Source of the DNA: an uncultured Coriobacteriaceae bacterium
GTDB taxonomy: Bacteria; Actinomycetota; Coriobacteriia; Coriobacteriales; Eggerthellaceae
DNA length: 43,602 nt
Direction: 5' to 3'
NCBI GenBank assembly: GCA_900539675.1
Contig: UQDJ01000012.1
Location: 1-43,602 of the forward strand
Positions 8,541 to 17,942 of this stretch are shown piece by piece; the stretch's first letter is position 1, and each line of letters begins with the position of its first letter. A program made the translations under genes and the position numbers. The notes under the pieces are model-generated. The model was not told the DNA's origin, did not search any database, and worked only from the letters and a program-made list of their open reading frames with translations.

Positions 8541-9917
8541 ATGACTGATCAGACTGGAAATGGCACCGTTCCTCCAACCCGCAATGATATTCATTGCGCA
8601 TTTTGCGGAAAGACGCCTGACCAAGTCAATGCAATGATTGCAGGTCCTAATGGCATTTATATTTGCGATGAATGCATTTCGCTTTCCGCAGAAGCCATGA
8701 TGGCCGATTTGAATTTGCGTGGGTTGGAATCCGATGCCCTCAATCATGTGCTGCAGGTAACGGCTCAAACCGATGAGCCCGACGAACCTGAAGCACAAGA
8801 TCCGTGGGCGTTGGAATCCTTGCCTACGCCTCGCGAGCTGTTCGAGCAGCTCTCCGAACATGTGGTAGGCCAGGAAGAAGCCAAGAAGGCTCTTGCGGTG
8901 GCAGTGTATAACCACTACAAGCGCATCAGTTTGGGTGAGCATGCCAAGGAAGGCGATGTGGAGCTGGCAAAGAGCAACATTATGTTGCTAGGTCCTACCG
9001 GTTCGGGTAAAACGCTGTTGGCGCAGACGTTGGCACGCACCTTGAAGGTTCCGTTTGCTATTGCGGATGCCACCACGTTGACTGAAGCAGGCTATGTCGG
9101 TGAAGACGTAGAGAATATTCTGCTGAAACTTATTACAGCCGCCGATTTTGATATTCCGCGTGCTGAAATTGGCATTATCTACATTGACGAAATTGACAAG
9201 GTTGCTCGCAAGGCAGAAAACCTGTCCATCACCCGCGATGTTTCCGGCGAAGGGGTACAGCAGGCTCTGTTAAAGATCATCGAAGGATGCGAAGCTTCGG
9301 TTCCGCCACAAGGTGGTCGCAAACACCCGCAGCAGGAGCTCATTCACATTGACACCACAAACATTCTGTTTATCTTAGGTGGTGCGTTTGTGGGCTTAGC
9401 CGATATTATTGCTCAGCGCGTAGGCAAGACCAACATTGGCTTTGGTTCTGAAATGCCCTCGTCCAAACGCGAAGCTGATGCAGATTTGCTCAAGCAGGTA
9501 TTGCCGGAAGACTTGCACAAGTACGGTATGATTCCTGAATTCGTGGGTCGTATTCCGGTTATCACGTCGCTGCAGGAACTTTCCGAAGCTGATCTGGTGC
9601 GCGTGTTGACCGAACCTAAGAATGCATTGGTAAAGCAGTACACGGCTATGTTTGCCTATGAAGATTCCGAGTTGGTATTCGAAGACGACGCGCTGACTGC
9701 CATGGCTGAACAGGCCATTGAGCATCAGACCGGTGCCCGCGGTTTGCGCAGCATTTGTGAGCGCACCCTGTTGGATGTTATGTATACGTTGCCCGATTAT
9801 GAGGGTGCTACGCGTGTGGTTATTCGCCGCAGCGACGTTGAGGGTACAACCAAGCCAGAGATTGAATTGGTAGAACCTGCAAAGATTAAAGCTAAACCAA
9901 AGAAAGAGGCTGTATAA
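8541..9917 (+). CDS. clpX: ClpX unfoldase
   Basis: AAA+ unfoldase that recognises substrates and threads them into ClpP. It has 458 residues. The N-terminal C4 zinc finger uses C19, C22, C42 and C45. Walker A GPTGSGKT is at 151-158 and Walker B IIYIDEID at 212-219. The pore loop GYVGEDV follows Walker A, and the sensor-2 region GARGLRSICER lies near the C-terminus. The gap of only three bases after clpP and the poor ribosome site imply coupled translation. Confidence 0.97.
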   Translation: MTDQTGNGTVPPTRNDIHCAFCGKTPDQVNAMIAGPNGIYICDECISLSAEAMMADLNLRGLESDALNHVLQVTAQTDEPDEPEAQDPWALESLPTPRELFEQLSEHVVGQEEAKKALAVAVYNHYKRISLGEHAKEGDVELAKSNIMLLGPTGSGKTLLAQTLARTLKVPFAIADATTLTEAGYVGEDVENILLKLITAADFDIPRAEIGIIYIDEIDKVARKAENLSITRDVSGEGVQQALLKIIEGCEASVPPQGGRKHPQQELIHIDTTNILFILGGAFVGLADIIAQRVGKTNIGFGSEMPSSKREADADLLKQVLPEDLHKYGMIPEFVGRIPVITSLQELSEADLVRVLTEPKNALVKQYTAMFAYEDSELVFEDDALTAMAEQAIEHQTGARGLRSICERTLLDVMYTLPDYEGATRVVIRRSDVEGTTKPEIELVEPAKIKAKPKKEAV

Positions 9918-9939
9918 CCTCTACACTTATAGTGCGTTG

Positions 9940-9961
9940 AGCCTCGCGTGTGCGGGGCTCG
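9940..9961 (+). terminator. Hairpin after clpX
   Basis: GAGCC (9940-9944) pairs with GGCTC (9957-9961) and the inner CGC/GCG extends the stem around a GTGT loop. The run after it, GCCTT, is not a proper U tract, so it is a weak terminator or a stabilising 3' hairpin. Confidence 0.45.
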
Positions 9962-10008
9962 CCTTATGAAATGGCACACACCGAGCAGCTGATAGGAAGG
10001 ATTAATTC

Positions 10009-12675
10009 ATGTCATCTGACAAGAAGAGCATGCCGGCTTATGGTGAATGGGAAAGGCCGCTTTTCGATGCATGGAAGGAACACGGGTTTTTTAAGCGTAC
10101 GCCCGGTTTTGGCAAGAATGGCGCCCATACCTATACGGTCGTCATCCCTCCGCCGAACGTTACCGGTATGTTGCACATGGGTCACGCACTCAACGACACC
10201 ATTCAGGATACGTGTGTGCGTCATGCTCGCATGCAAGGTTATAAAACGCGCTGGATTTTAGGTACCGACCATGCAGGCATTGCCACCCAGACCAAGGTTG
10301 ACAAAAAGCTGGCGGAAGAAGGCATATCCCGTCTGGAAATTGGCCGCGAAAAGTTTCTGGATGCCTGCTGGGATTGGCGCCGCGAATACGGAAACACCAT
10401 TGTGAGCCAGATTGCTGGCATGGGTTGCTCGTGCGATTACAGCGACGAAAAGTTTACGATGTCGCCTGAATATGCTCATGCGGTACGCAAGGTATTTTGC
10501 GATTGGTATCACGATGGGCTGATTTATCGCGGTCGCCGCATTGTGAACTGGTGCCCGTCTTGCACCACGGCTATTGCTGATGACGAAGCTGAATACGTCG
10601 ATGAAAAGGGTCATCTGTGGTATCTGCGTTATCCGCTCACTGAGCCGGTTGATGGCAAGGACTATATCCTGATTGCAACCACCCGTCCTGAAACCATGCT
10701 GGGCGATACGGGTGTGGCGGTATCCCCAAAGGATGAGCGCTATAAGAATCTGATAGGTAAGACGATTGAGCTGCCTATTGTGAATCGCACCATTCCGATC
10801 TTTTCTGACTACTATGTTGATCCTGAATTTGGCACGGGCTGTGTAAAGGTAACGCCTGCTCATGATCCGAACGACTATGCGATGGGACAGCGTCATGATT
10901 TAGAGCAGATCAATATCTTTGATGAACACGCGGTCGTAGTAGAAGGCTATGGCAAGTTTTCCGGCATGACGCGTGATGAAGCTCGTGAAGCCATTGTTGA
11001 GGAATTCGACAAGTTAGGCTTGTTGGACCACGTGGAAGACCATGATCATTCCGTTATGACCTGCTATCGCTGTCACACCAAGTTGGAGCCGTGGCTGTCT
11101 GAACAGTGGTTTGTTGCTGTGGATAAGCTCAAAGAAAAGGCTGCCAAGGTGGTAGAGGATGGCGAAGTCCAGTTCCATCCGGAACGCTGGAAGCAGGTCT
11201 ACCTGGATTGGTTGGCAAATCTGAAAGACTGGTGCATTTCCCGTCAGCTGTGGTGGGGTCATCGTATTCCGATGTTCTACTGCGATGATTGCGGTTGGGA
11301 AGATGCCCTCATGGAAGATACGGATGTATGCCCGAAGTGCGGCAGCCATCATGTACATCAGGATGAAGACGTACTGGATACGTGGTTTTCGTCCCAGCTG
11401 TGGCCATTTGCCACACAGGGTTGGCCAGAGCATCCAGAAGAGCTGAAGCCGAATTATCCCACCCGGATGCTTTCCACCGCTCGCGACATTATGGGCCTGT
11501 GGGTAGCGCGTATGGTTATGTCATCGCTGTACTTCACCGATACGATTCCGTTTAAGGACGTCATTATTCACCCCACGGTTATGGCTGCCGATGGTAAGCC
11601 AATGTCCAAGAGCCGCGGCAATGGCGTTGATCCTTTGAAGCTGATGGAGAACTACGGTGCTGACGGCATGCGTTTTGGTTTGCTGATGCAGGTAACGGGT
11701 GCGCAGGATTTGAAGTTCAACGAAAACAAGCTTATTTCGAGTCGCAACTTCGCCAACAAGATTCGCAACGCTGCGCACTTCGTCATGATGAACTTAGACG
11801 ATTACACGCCGGGCGCTCCCGAGCCTACCACGCCTGCTGACCGCTGGATTTTCTCCCGTTTGGCTCGTCTGGTGGCAACGCTGGATGAAGCCTACAAAAA
11901 CTACGAGTTCGGCGATATGACGCGCGAGCTGTATGCCTTTTTCTGGAACGAATTCTGCGACTGGTATATTGAGCTTTCCAAGCCTCGCTTGAATGCAGGT
12001 GGCGCCGATCGAGCATGCTGTCAGCGCAATTTGGTATTCGTTTTGGATACCGCACTGCGCCTGTTACATCCGGCTATGCCCTTTGTAACCGAGCAGATTT
12101 ATCAGGAGCTACCAGGCGAAAAGGAATCCGAATATCTGATGATGGCTTCGTGGCCCGACGCTGAGGCGCTGGCCAAGTATGTGGATCTGGATGCAGAGCG
12201 CGCTTTGGCCATCGTAACGCAGACGGTTTCTGGCGTTCGTTCGATTCGTGCTCGCTATGGCATATCGCCTAAGACCAAGCTTGCGATGGTGGCAAAGACC
12301 CACAATGCTGAAGCAGTTGATCTGTTTGCTGAACAGCAGGATTTGATCGTGGCTTTGGCCAACGTAGAGGTTGTTGAGGTGTCTCAAACCGCCACAAAGC
12401 CAGCAGAATCTACGATGCGCTTGGGCGACGACGTGGAAATCTATGTCAAGCTTTCTGGCTTGGTTGATTTCGCGGCAGAGCGTGCACGTCTGGAAAAGGA
12501 AATTGGCACGCTGGAAAAGGATTACGCCAAGTTCTCAAAGAAGCTTGAGAATCCGGGCTTTCTGGCAAAGGCTGCTCCCGAAATCGTTGAGAAGGACCGC
12601 GCTAAGGTCGCCGACATCAACGACCGCCTGGAGCGTTTGCGTGCTGAATTGGCTGATATGAAACAGGAAGGTTAA
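10009..12675 (+). CDS. valS: Valyl-tRNA synthetase
   Basis: Class I aminoacyl-tRNA synthetase charging tRNA-Val. It has 888 residues. The HIGH-type motif reads HMGH at 56-59 in PPPNVTGMLHMGHAL, and the KMSKS-type motif is PMSKS at 531-535. The editing (CP1) domain is present, with the TTRPETMLGDTGV segment, and zinc-type CxxC pairs are visible (CDDCGWED...CPKCGSHH). A C-terminal coiled coil, about the last 70 residues, matches the ValRS tRNA-binding arm. The ATG follows AGGAAGG at good spacing. No T-box-like leader fits in the 91-base upstream gap. Confidence 0.96.
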   Translation: MSSDKKSMPAYGEWERPLFDAWKEHGFFKRTPGFGKNGAHTYTVVIPPPNVTGMLHMGHALNDTIQDTCVRHARMQGYKTRWILGTDHAGIATQTKVDKKLAEEGISRLEIGREKFLDACWDWRREYGNTIVSQIAGMGCSCDYSDEKFTMSPEYAHAVRKVFCDWYHDGLIYRGRRIVNWCPSCTTAIADDEAEYVDEKGHLWYLRYPLTEPVDGKDYILIATTRPETMLGDTGVAVSPKDERYKNLIGKTIELPIVNRTIPIFSDYYVDPEFGTGCVKVTPAHDPNDYAMGQRHDLEQINIFDEHAVVVEGYGKFSGMTRDEAREAIVEEFDKLGLLDHVEDHDHSVMTCYRCHTKLEPWLSEQWFVAVDKLKEKAAKVVEDGEVQFHPERWKQVYLDWLANLKDWCISRQLWWGHRIPMFYCDDCGWEDALMEDTDVCPKCGSHHVHQDEDVLDTWFSSQLWPFATQGWPEHPEELKPNYPTRMLSTARDIMGLWVARMVMSSLYFTDTIPFKDVIIHPTVMAADGKPMSKSRGNGVDPLKLMENYGADGMRFGLLMQVTGAQDLKFNENKLISSRNFANKIRNAAHFVMMNLDDYTPGAPEPTTPADRWIFSRLARLVATLDEAYKNYEFGDMTRELYAFFWNEFCDWYIELSKPRLNAGGADRACCQRNLVFVLDTALRLLHPAMPFVTEQIYQELPGEKESEYLMMASWPDAEALAKYVDLDAERALAIVTQTVSGVRSIRARYGISPKTKLAMVAKTHNAEAVDLFAEQQDLIVALANVEVVEVSQTATKPAESTMRLGDDVEIYVKLSGLVDFAAERARLEKEIGTLEKDYAKFSKKLENPGFLAKAAPEIVEKDRAKVADINDRLERLRAELADMKQEG

Positions 12676-12678
12676 TCG

Positions 12679-13116
12679 ATGAACGATATTATGTCGCAAA
12701 TATTGACGCCAGAAGTAATGGCCATCCTCGTCGTTTTGCTGGTAGTGTTTATCGTTCTGTACGTTGTTTCGGTGTTCTGGTCGGTACGCGATGCGGCAAA
12801 TCGCGATTGTCCGTGGTGGTTGGGCTTACTTTCGATTGTTCCGGTTGTTGGTTTGGTGGCTTACTGCTTGTTGCGTCCGCCACTGCTGAAGCTTGACCGC
12901 GAAGAGCAGGAAATCGAAATTGCTCTGAAGCGTCGTCAGCTGATGCATTATGGCGATTGCGCTAACTGTGGCTATCCAGTCAAGGAAGACTATGTTATGT
13001 GCCCTAATTGCCATCAGCGCTTGAAGAACCTCTGTCCAACATGCCATCATGCGCTTGATCCTCAGTGGACGGTATGTCCCTACTGCACCACTCCGATTGG
13101 TAACGGTCGCGAATAG
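12679..13116 (+). CDS. Double zinc-ribbon membrane protein
   Basis: A 145-residue protein with two hydrophobic helices (about 14-34 and 46-66) and a cytoplasmic tail carrying four CxxC pairs: C94/C97, C108/C111, C119/C122 and C133/C136, that is two zinc ribbons. Similar small membrane zinc-ribbon proteins are common in actinobacteria, and their role is unknown to me. It begins three bases after the valS stop and is surely cotranscribed. The last 22 bases of the gene, including the stop codon, belong to the first unit of a 48-base tandem repeat that runs on into the intergenic region. Confidence 0.85.
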   Translation: MNDIMSQILTPEVMAILVVLLVVFIVLYVVSVFWSVRDAANRDCPWWLGLLSIVPVVGLVAYCLLRPPLLKLDREEQEIEIALKRRQLMHYGDCANCGYPVKEDYVMCPNCHQRLKNLCPTCHHALDPQWTVCPYCTTPIGNGRE

Positions 13117-13214
13117 GGCCGCACGAAAGCACTCAGCGCATCGATTGGCCCCAGTCGTTAACAGGGCCGCGTGAAAGCACTTGACACATCGATTGGTAGT
13201 GCTCGCGAATAGGG
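13095..13214 (+). repeat. 48-bp tandem repeat spanning a stop codon
   Basis: Units begin with GATTGG at 13095, 13143 and 13191, an exact 48-base period. Copies 1 and 2 share AGGGCCGC and GAAAGCACT blocks; copies 1 and 3 share CTCGCGAATAGGG or its GTCGCGAATAGGG variant. The stop codon of the zinc-ribbon gene (13114-13116) lies inside unit 1 and is echoed in unit 3. Confidence 0.8.
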
Positions 13215-13290
13215 AAGTGCACCAATAAGCGCCTAGCGTCATACGATTGATGCGTTGCATGATGAATCGTTGCATGATGCGCGATAAATG

Positions 13291-13325
13291 TTGCTAAAAC
13301 AGTAGCAATTATTACCAATTGGTAA
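13291..13325. promoter_or_regulatory. Small hairpin and 14-bp perfect palindrome upstream of thrS
   Basis: TTGCTA (13291-13296) and TAGCAA (13303-13308) form a short stem followed by TTATT, possibly a weak terminator for the preceding gene. Directly after it TTACCAATTGGTAA (13312-13325) is a perfect palindrome that could be an operator. Together with the 48-bp repeats and the thrS hairpin this accounts for the 359-base gap before thrS. Confidence 0.4.
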
Positions 13326-13395
13326 CTAATCGCGTTTCACTTGTGCACTTTCGCGGGTGCTTCTGAGGCTTTGAACTGAATATGATATGGTGAAG

Positions 13396-13419
13396 CAAGC
13401 CGCCATAACGGGCGGCTTG
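13396..13419 (+). terminator. GC-rich hairpin in the thrS leader
   Basis: CAAGCCGCC (13396-13404) pairs perfectly with GGCGGCTTG (13411-13419) around ATAACG, followed by TTCGTTAT. It lies 56 bases before the thrS ATG and 10 bases after a TATGAT hexamer (13381-13386). It therefore reads as an attenuator or 5' stabiliser of the thrS transcript more than a terminator of the upstream gene. I see no T-box consensus here. Confidence 0.5.
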
Positions 13420-13475
13420 TTCGTTATAGGTCGTGCAGGTGCTTTGTGCGCACCCGGCACAAGAAAGGACAAATC

Positions 13476-15389
13476 ATGGAAATACTGCTCCCCGATGGAT
13501 CGCGCAAGACCCTTGAAGATGGAGCCACGGTGTACGACGTTGCTGCCTCTATTGGTGCAGGTCTCGCTAAGGCAGCGCTTGCAGGAAAAATTAACTCAGA
13601 ATTGGTAGATCTGAACACTCCTGTAACTGACGGAGCCACGGTAGAAATAATCACCGATAAAAGCCCTGAGGCACTGGGCATCATGCGCCATTCGTGTGCA
13701 CATATTATGGCTGAAGCAGTACAGATACTTTTCCCTGGTGCACAGATTGCTTTTGGCCCAGAAACTGAAGACGGCTTCTTCTATGATTTTGAGCTTTCTC
13801 GTACCGTATCCACTGACGATTTTCCGGCTATTGAAGCTAAGATGGCTGAAATTATTAAAGCCGATGAACCCTTTGTGCGCGAAGTGGTAACGCGCGCGCA
13901 AGCAAAGGAAATCTTTAAGGATCAGCGCTTTAAGGAAGAGCATATTGATGACTTGCCGGAGGATGCCACCATCACGGTGTATCGTCATGGCTCTTTTGTA
14001 GATCTGTGTCATGGTCCTCATGTCCCCAGCGCAGGCAAAATTGGCGCTTTCAAATTGATGAAGGTTGCCGGTGCTTACTGGAAGGGCGATTCCAACAATG
14101 AAATGTTGCAGCGTCTCTATGGCACGGCCTTCTTCAAGAAAAAGGACTTAACCACCTATTTGGACAACCTGGCAGAAGCTGAAAAGCGTGATCATCGCAA
14201 GCTGGGCCGCGAATTGGGTTTGTTCATGATTGATGAACAGGCTGGCGCCGGTTTGCCCATGTATCCACCAAAGGGTGCCCGTGTTATTCGCACGCTGCAG
14301 GAATGGCTGCGTCGCGATTTGTATGAACGCGGCTATGAGGAAGTTATTACGCCTCATATCTATAAGGCAGATGTGTGGAAGACCTCTGGTCACTACAACT
14401 TCTACCATGAGAACATGTATTTCTTTAACATCAACGAAGGTTCTGAAGAGGATCCCCGTTTGACCGAATATGGCGTAAAGCCTATGAATTGCCCGGGTCA
14501 CGTTCTGATTTATAAGAACGATATCCATTCGTATCGCGATTTGCCATTGCGCTTGTTTGAATTCGGCACCGTATATCGCCATGAACTTTCTGGTGCAGTG
14601 CACGGCTTGCTGCGCGCCCGCGGCTTTACCCAAGACGATGCTCATGTGTTCTGCACGCGCGAGCAGGTAGTAGATGAAGTGGTAGCAATTCTGGACTTGG
14701 TGGATCACATCATGTCCACGTTTAACTTCCCCTACATGGCAGAAATTTCTACGCGTCCCGAAAAGTCCATTGGCTCGGATGACATGTGGGAGCACGCTAC
14801 CAACGCACTGAAAGATGCCTGCCATAAGGCTGGTTTGGCCTACGACATCAACGAAGGTGACGGCGCCTTCTATGGTCCCAAGATTGATATCAAGGTTAAG
14901 GATGCCCTGGGTCGTACGTGGCAATGCTCCACGGTTCAGGTGGACTTCAACTTGCCTGAACGCTTTGAGCTGACGTATCGCACGGCAGAAAACACTGAAG
15001 AGCGTCCTTGGATGTTGCATCGCGCCATCTTCGGTTCCATCGAGCGATTCTTGGGCATTCTGATTGAGCACTATGCCGGTGCACTGCCTTTGTGGTTGGC
15101 TCCGGTTCAGGTGGCGTTGCTTCCCTTGGCCGATCGTCACGTGGATGCTTGCAAAGAGCTGGCTGCTCAGATCCGTGCAGCAGGCGGCCGTGTTGAGGTA
15201 TACACTCAAAACGAGCCTATGCGCGTAAAGATTGCCAAGGCTCAGGCAGAAAAGATTCCCTACATGGGGGTTATTGGAGACAAGGAAGTAGAGCAGGGCG
15301 GTGTATCTATCCGCGAACGTCACGAAGGTGATTTGGGCGTATGGAGCGTAGATAAGCTGCTTGAGATTATTCGCAATGCGGCTCTCTAA
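13476..15389 (+). CDS. thrS: Threonyl-tRNA synthetase
   Basis: Class II synthetase charging tRNA-Thr, 637 residues. A TGS domain covers about 1-60 and the editing domain follows, with HSCAH (H72, H76) and the VDLCHGPH segment. The catalytic core shows motif 1 around GARVIRTLQEWL, the zinc-site Cys in MNCPGHVLIYK, motif 2 (FGTVYRHELSGAVHGLLRARGFTQDDAH) and motif 3 (HRAIFGSIERFLGILIEHY). The anticodon-binding domain is C-terminal. I chose the ATG at 13476 because AGAAAGGA precedes it at good spacing and MEILLPDGS begins the TGS fold. An in-frame GTG at 13446 would add ten unlikely residues. Confidence 0.96.
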   Translation: MEILLPDGSRKTLEDGATVYDVAASIGAGLAKAALAGKINSELVDLNTPVTDGATVEIITDKSPEALGIMRHSCAHIMAEAVQILFPGAQIAFGPETEDGFFYDFELSRTVSTDDFPAIEAKMAEIIKADEPFVREVVTRAQAKEIFKDQRFKEEHIDDLPEDATITVYRHGSFVDLCHGPHVPSAGKIGAFKLMKVAGAYWKGDSNNEMLQRLYGTAFFKKKDLTTYLDNLAEAEKRDHRKLGRELGLFMIDEQAGAGLPMYPPKGARVIRTLQEWLRRDLYERGYEEVITPHIYKADVWKTSGHYNFYHENMYFFNINEGSEEDPRLTEYGVKPMNCPGHVLIYKNDIHSYRDLPLRLFEFGTVYRHELSGAVHGLLRARGFTQDDAHVFCTREQVVDEVVAILDLVDHIMSTFNFPYMAEISTRPEKSIGSDDMWEHATNALKDACHKAGLAYDINEGDGAFYGPKIDIKVKDALGRTWQCSTVQVDFNLPERFELTYRTAENTEERPWMLHRAIFGSIERFLGILIEHYAGALPLWLAPVQVALLPLADRHVDACKELAAQIRAAGGRVEVYTQNEPMRVKIAKAQAEKIPYMGVIGDKEVEQGGVSIRERHEGDLGVWSVDKLLEIIRNAAL

Positions 15390-15440
15390 GTCGACGATAA
15401 CCTTGCGTTCAGGTACCAAACTCTGAAAGGAGAAAAGATA

Positions 15441-15749
15441 ATGGCTACTCAGATTACGACAAGTGAATTTCAGGAAAAGGTTCTTAATTCTTCTAAGCCA
15501 GTATTGGTTGACTTCTTTGCAACCTGGTGTGGTCCTTGCAAAATGATGGCCCCTGTTCTTGATGAACTGGCGGGTGAAGTTGCTGGTAAGGCAGAGGTAT
15601 ACAAGGTTGATGTGGATGCTGAACCTCAGCTGGCTCAGAAGTATGGCATCATGAGCGTGCCTACTATGATCATCTTCAAGAACGGTGCTATTGATAACCA
15701 ATTTATTGGTGTTCAGCCCAAGCAGGCTTTGGCAAACGCTTTAGCTTAG
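15441..15749 (+). CDS. trxA: Thioredoxin
   Basis: Small cytoplasmic dithiol reductase of 102 residues. The active site is FFATWCGPCK with C30 and C33, and the cis-proline is in the GIMSVPTMIIF segment. The ribosome site is AAAGGAG before the ATG. Its reductase gene trxB starts 115 bases downstream, so the pair makes a complete NADPH-thioredoxin system. Confidence 0.96.
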   Translation: MATQITTSEFQEKVLNSSKPVLVDFFATWCGPCKMMAPVLDELAGEVAGKAEVYKVDVDAEPQLAQKYGIMSVPTMIIFKNGAIDNQFIGVQPKQALANALA

Positions 15750-15799
15750 CTTATCTCAAACGACGCGCGGTTGCTTTAAACCAAAGGGCGGCCGCGCTA

Positions 15800-15845
15800 C
15801 AAGGCTTCCATGGGAAGGTGCTTCGCCTATTCTCTGGGAGCCTTG
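15800..15845 (+). promoter_or_regulatory. Hairpin between trxA and trxB
   Basis: CAAGGCT (15800-15806) and AGCCTTG (15839-15845) form a perfect 7-base outer stem with a nested CTTCCATGGGAAG palindrome. There is no U tract after it. It may tune the trxA:trxB ratio. Confidence 0.35.
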
Positions 15846-15864
15846 TTCTGTAAAGGGGATCATT

Positions 15865-16812
15865 ATGATTGATATTGCAATTGTTGGTGCAGGCCCCGCT
15901 GGTCTGGCGGCAGGCATCTATGCAGCTCGTGCTGGCTATTCCACCGTGTTGTTTGAAGGTATGGTTGTTGGCGGTCAGCTGAACAGCATTGACAAACTGG
16001 AAAACTACCCTGGTTTTGCCGATGGGGTAGGTGGGTTTGATATTGCGTTTGCGATGCGCAATCAGGCAGAGCGTTTTGGTGCAACGATTGTTTCCGAGCG
16101 CATCGAGCATTTGGAGGTTGTTGAAGCGAGCGCGGAGACACCTCGCCACTTCAAGCTTACCTCATCTATGGATAAGGAAACCGAAGCGCGTTCGGTAGTA
16201 TTGGCGATGGGTGCCCAGCCCACACCGCTTCCCATTGAGGGTATTGATCAGCTGGTGGGCCGAGGCGTTTCGTACTGTGCTACCTGTGATGGCAACTTTT
16301 TCCGTGACAAGGTAACCATGGTGGTAGGCGGAGGAGATACGGCATGTGCCGACGCGATGTATCTTTCGCGTATCTGTCCGCTGGTTCACGTGGTGCATCG
16401 TCGCGATACGCTGCGCGCTAATGCGTGGTATGCGCACCAGCTAGAAGCGTTAGATAACGTGGTTATGCACTGGAACAGTGTGGTGGAAAAGGTTGAAACT
16501 GAAGCGGGTGTGGTTGACGGCGCGCTTTTGAAAAACGTCAAGACTGGAGAGATGGAAGATGTTTCCACCAGTGCGGTCTTTGTAGCTATTGGCACTACGC
16601 CCGATACGGCATGGCTAAAGAATGCTCAGGGCGCCAAGATCAACCTGGACGCAGCAGGTTATGTTGTGGCCGATGAAACGGGCCAGACCTCATGTCCGGG
16701 CGTATTCGTGGCAGGCGATGCGCGCACCACGCCACTTCGTCAGGTGGTTACCGCCGTTTCTGATGGCGCTCTTGCTGCCGAACAAGCTGCTAAATATTTG
16801 GCGACGTGTTAA
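15865..16812 (+). CDS. trxB: Thioredoxin reductase
   Basis: Flavoenzyme that reduces thioredoxin with NADPH. It has 315 residues. The FAD-binding GAGPAGLAAGIYAARAG begins at residue 8, the redox-active CATC uses C138 and C141, the NADPH-binding GGGDTACADA is near 155-164, and the C-terminal FAD motif is GVFVAGDART. AAAGGGG precedes the ATG. It is followed after 71 bases by prfA. Confidence 0.96.
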   Translation: MIDIAIVGAGPAGLAAGIYAARAGYSTVLFEGMVVGGQLNSIDKLENYPGFADGVGGFDIAFAMRNQAERFGATIVSERIEHLEVVEASAETPRHFKLTSSMDKETEARSVVLAMGAQPTPLPIEGIDQLVGRGVSYCATCDGNFFRDKVTMVVGGGDTACADAMYLSRICPLVHVVHRRDTLRANAWYAHQLEALDNVVMHWNSVVEKVETEAGVVDGALLKNVKTGEMEDVSTSAVFVAIGTTPDTAWLKNAQGAKINLDAAGYVVADETGQTSCPGVFVAGDARTTPLRQVVTAVSDGALAAEQAAKYLATC

Positions 16813-16883
16813 AATAACAGGCTGGTATTTTCGAGGGATACCTCGCACCCATTCCGCACATTCACGAAATCGAAGAGGAAACC

Positions 16884-17942
16884 ATGCGCGAAAAGCTTGA
16901 GAAGATTATCGAAGCTTACCAAGAACTGGAAGAAAAATTAGCTGATCCTGCCATTGTGGCTCATCAACACGAATACAACAAGCTGGCAAAGAGCTTTGCC
17001 GATCAGGCTCCTTTGGTGGCCAAGGCTCGTCAATATGTTCAGGACATGGACGACATGGATGAAGCCAAGGAAATGCTCTACGACCCGGATATGAAGGAAT
17101 TTGCCCAAGAGGAAATTGCCCGTATTGAAGGTGAACTTCCTCAGTTGGAAGAAGACATCAAGTTCATGCTGATTCCTTCCGATCCTGCCGACGATAAGAA
17201 TACCATCGTTGAAATTCGCGCTGCTGCTGGTGGTGACGAAGCGGCTATCTTTGCAGGCGATCTGTACAAGATGTATCTGCGTTTCGCCGAGCATCAGGGC
17301 TGGAAGTGCGAGACGCTGGACGTTTCTCCTTCTGAAGCGGGTGGCTATAAGGAGATCCAGTTTAAAATTACCGGTGACAAGGTGTACTCCATCATGAAGT
17401 TTGAATCGGGCGTGCATCGTGTTCAGCGTATCCCTAAAACTGAAAGCCAGGGCCGTATTCATACGTCCACTGCAACGGTTGCCGTATTGCCTGAAGCAGA
17501 CGAAATCGACGTTGAAATCAATGAAAACGACCTGCGTATCGACGTGTTCCGCGCTGGTGGCCCAGGCGGTCAGTGCGTTAACACAACCGACTCCGCTGTG
17601 CGCATTACGCACTTGCCAACCGGTTTAGTGGTGCAGTCTCAGGACCAGAAGAGTCAGCTGCAGAACAAGATTGCAGCAATGGCAGTTTTGCGTGCCCGTT
17701 TGTACGAAAAGATGCTGGCCGAACAGCAGGCAGCTGAAGGTGCAAAGCGCTTGGCTCAGATTGGTTCAGGTGCCCGCGCTGAAAAGATTCGTACCTATAA
17801 CGCTCCACAGGACCGCGTGACGGATCATCGTATTGGCTATAACTCCACGTACAATTCGGTACTGCTAGGCGATGGCTTGGGAGATCTGATTACGGCCTTG
17901 CAGGCAGCAGATCGTGCTCAGAAACTTGAGGAAGCCGTATAA
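16884..17942 (+). CDS. prfA: Peptide chain release factor 1
   Basis: Class I release factor for UAA and UAG. It has 352 residues. The tripeptide that separates RF1 from RF2 is PxT type (P184-K185-T186 in RIPKTESQGRIHTS), so this is RF1. The catalytic GGQ is at 228-230 in AGGPGGQCVNTTDSAVR; its glutamine is the substrate of the methylase encoded by the next gene. GAAGAGGAAACC precedes the ATG. Confidence 0.96.
   Translation: MREKLEKIIEAYQELEEKLADPAIVAHQHEYNKLAKSFADQAPLVAKARQYVQDMDDMDEAKEMLYDPDMKEFAQEEIARIEGELPQLEEDIKFMLIPSDPADDKNTIVEIRAAAGGDEAAIFAGDLYKMYLRFAEHQGWKCETLDVSPSEAGGYKEIQFKITGDKVYSIMKFESGVHRVQRIPKTESQGRIHTSTATVAVLPEADEIDVEINENDLRIDVFRAGGPGGQCVNTTDSAVRITHLPTGLVVQSQDQKSQLQNKIAAMAVLRARLYEKMLAEQQAAEGAKRLAQIGSGARAEKIRTYNAPQDRVTDHRIGYNSTYNSVLLGDGLGDLITALQAADRAQKLEEAV

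Noticed and set aside
9918..10008. T-box leader for valS
   Set aside because: The gap is too short and holds only the clpX hairpin and a ribosome site.
13446..13475. Upstream GTG start for thrS
   Set aside because: The ten added residues are not family-like and the ATG at 13476 has the ribosome site.
14148..15701. 517-aa ORF on the minus strand over thrS and trxA
   Set aside because: It is antisense to two clearly conserved genes, has no ribosome site and its translation matches nothing; it is a shadow of codon bias.
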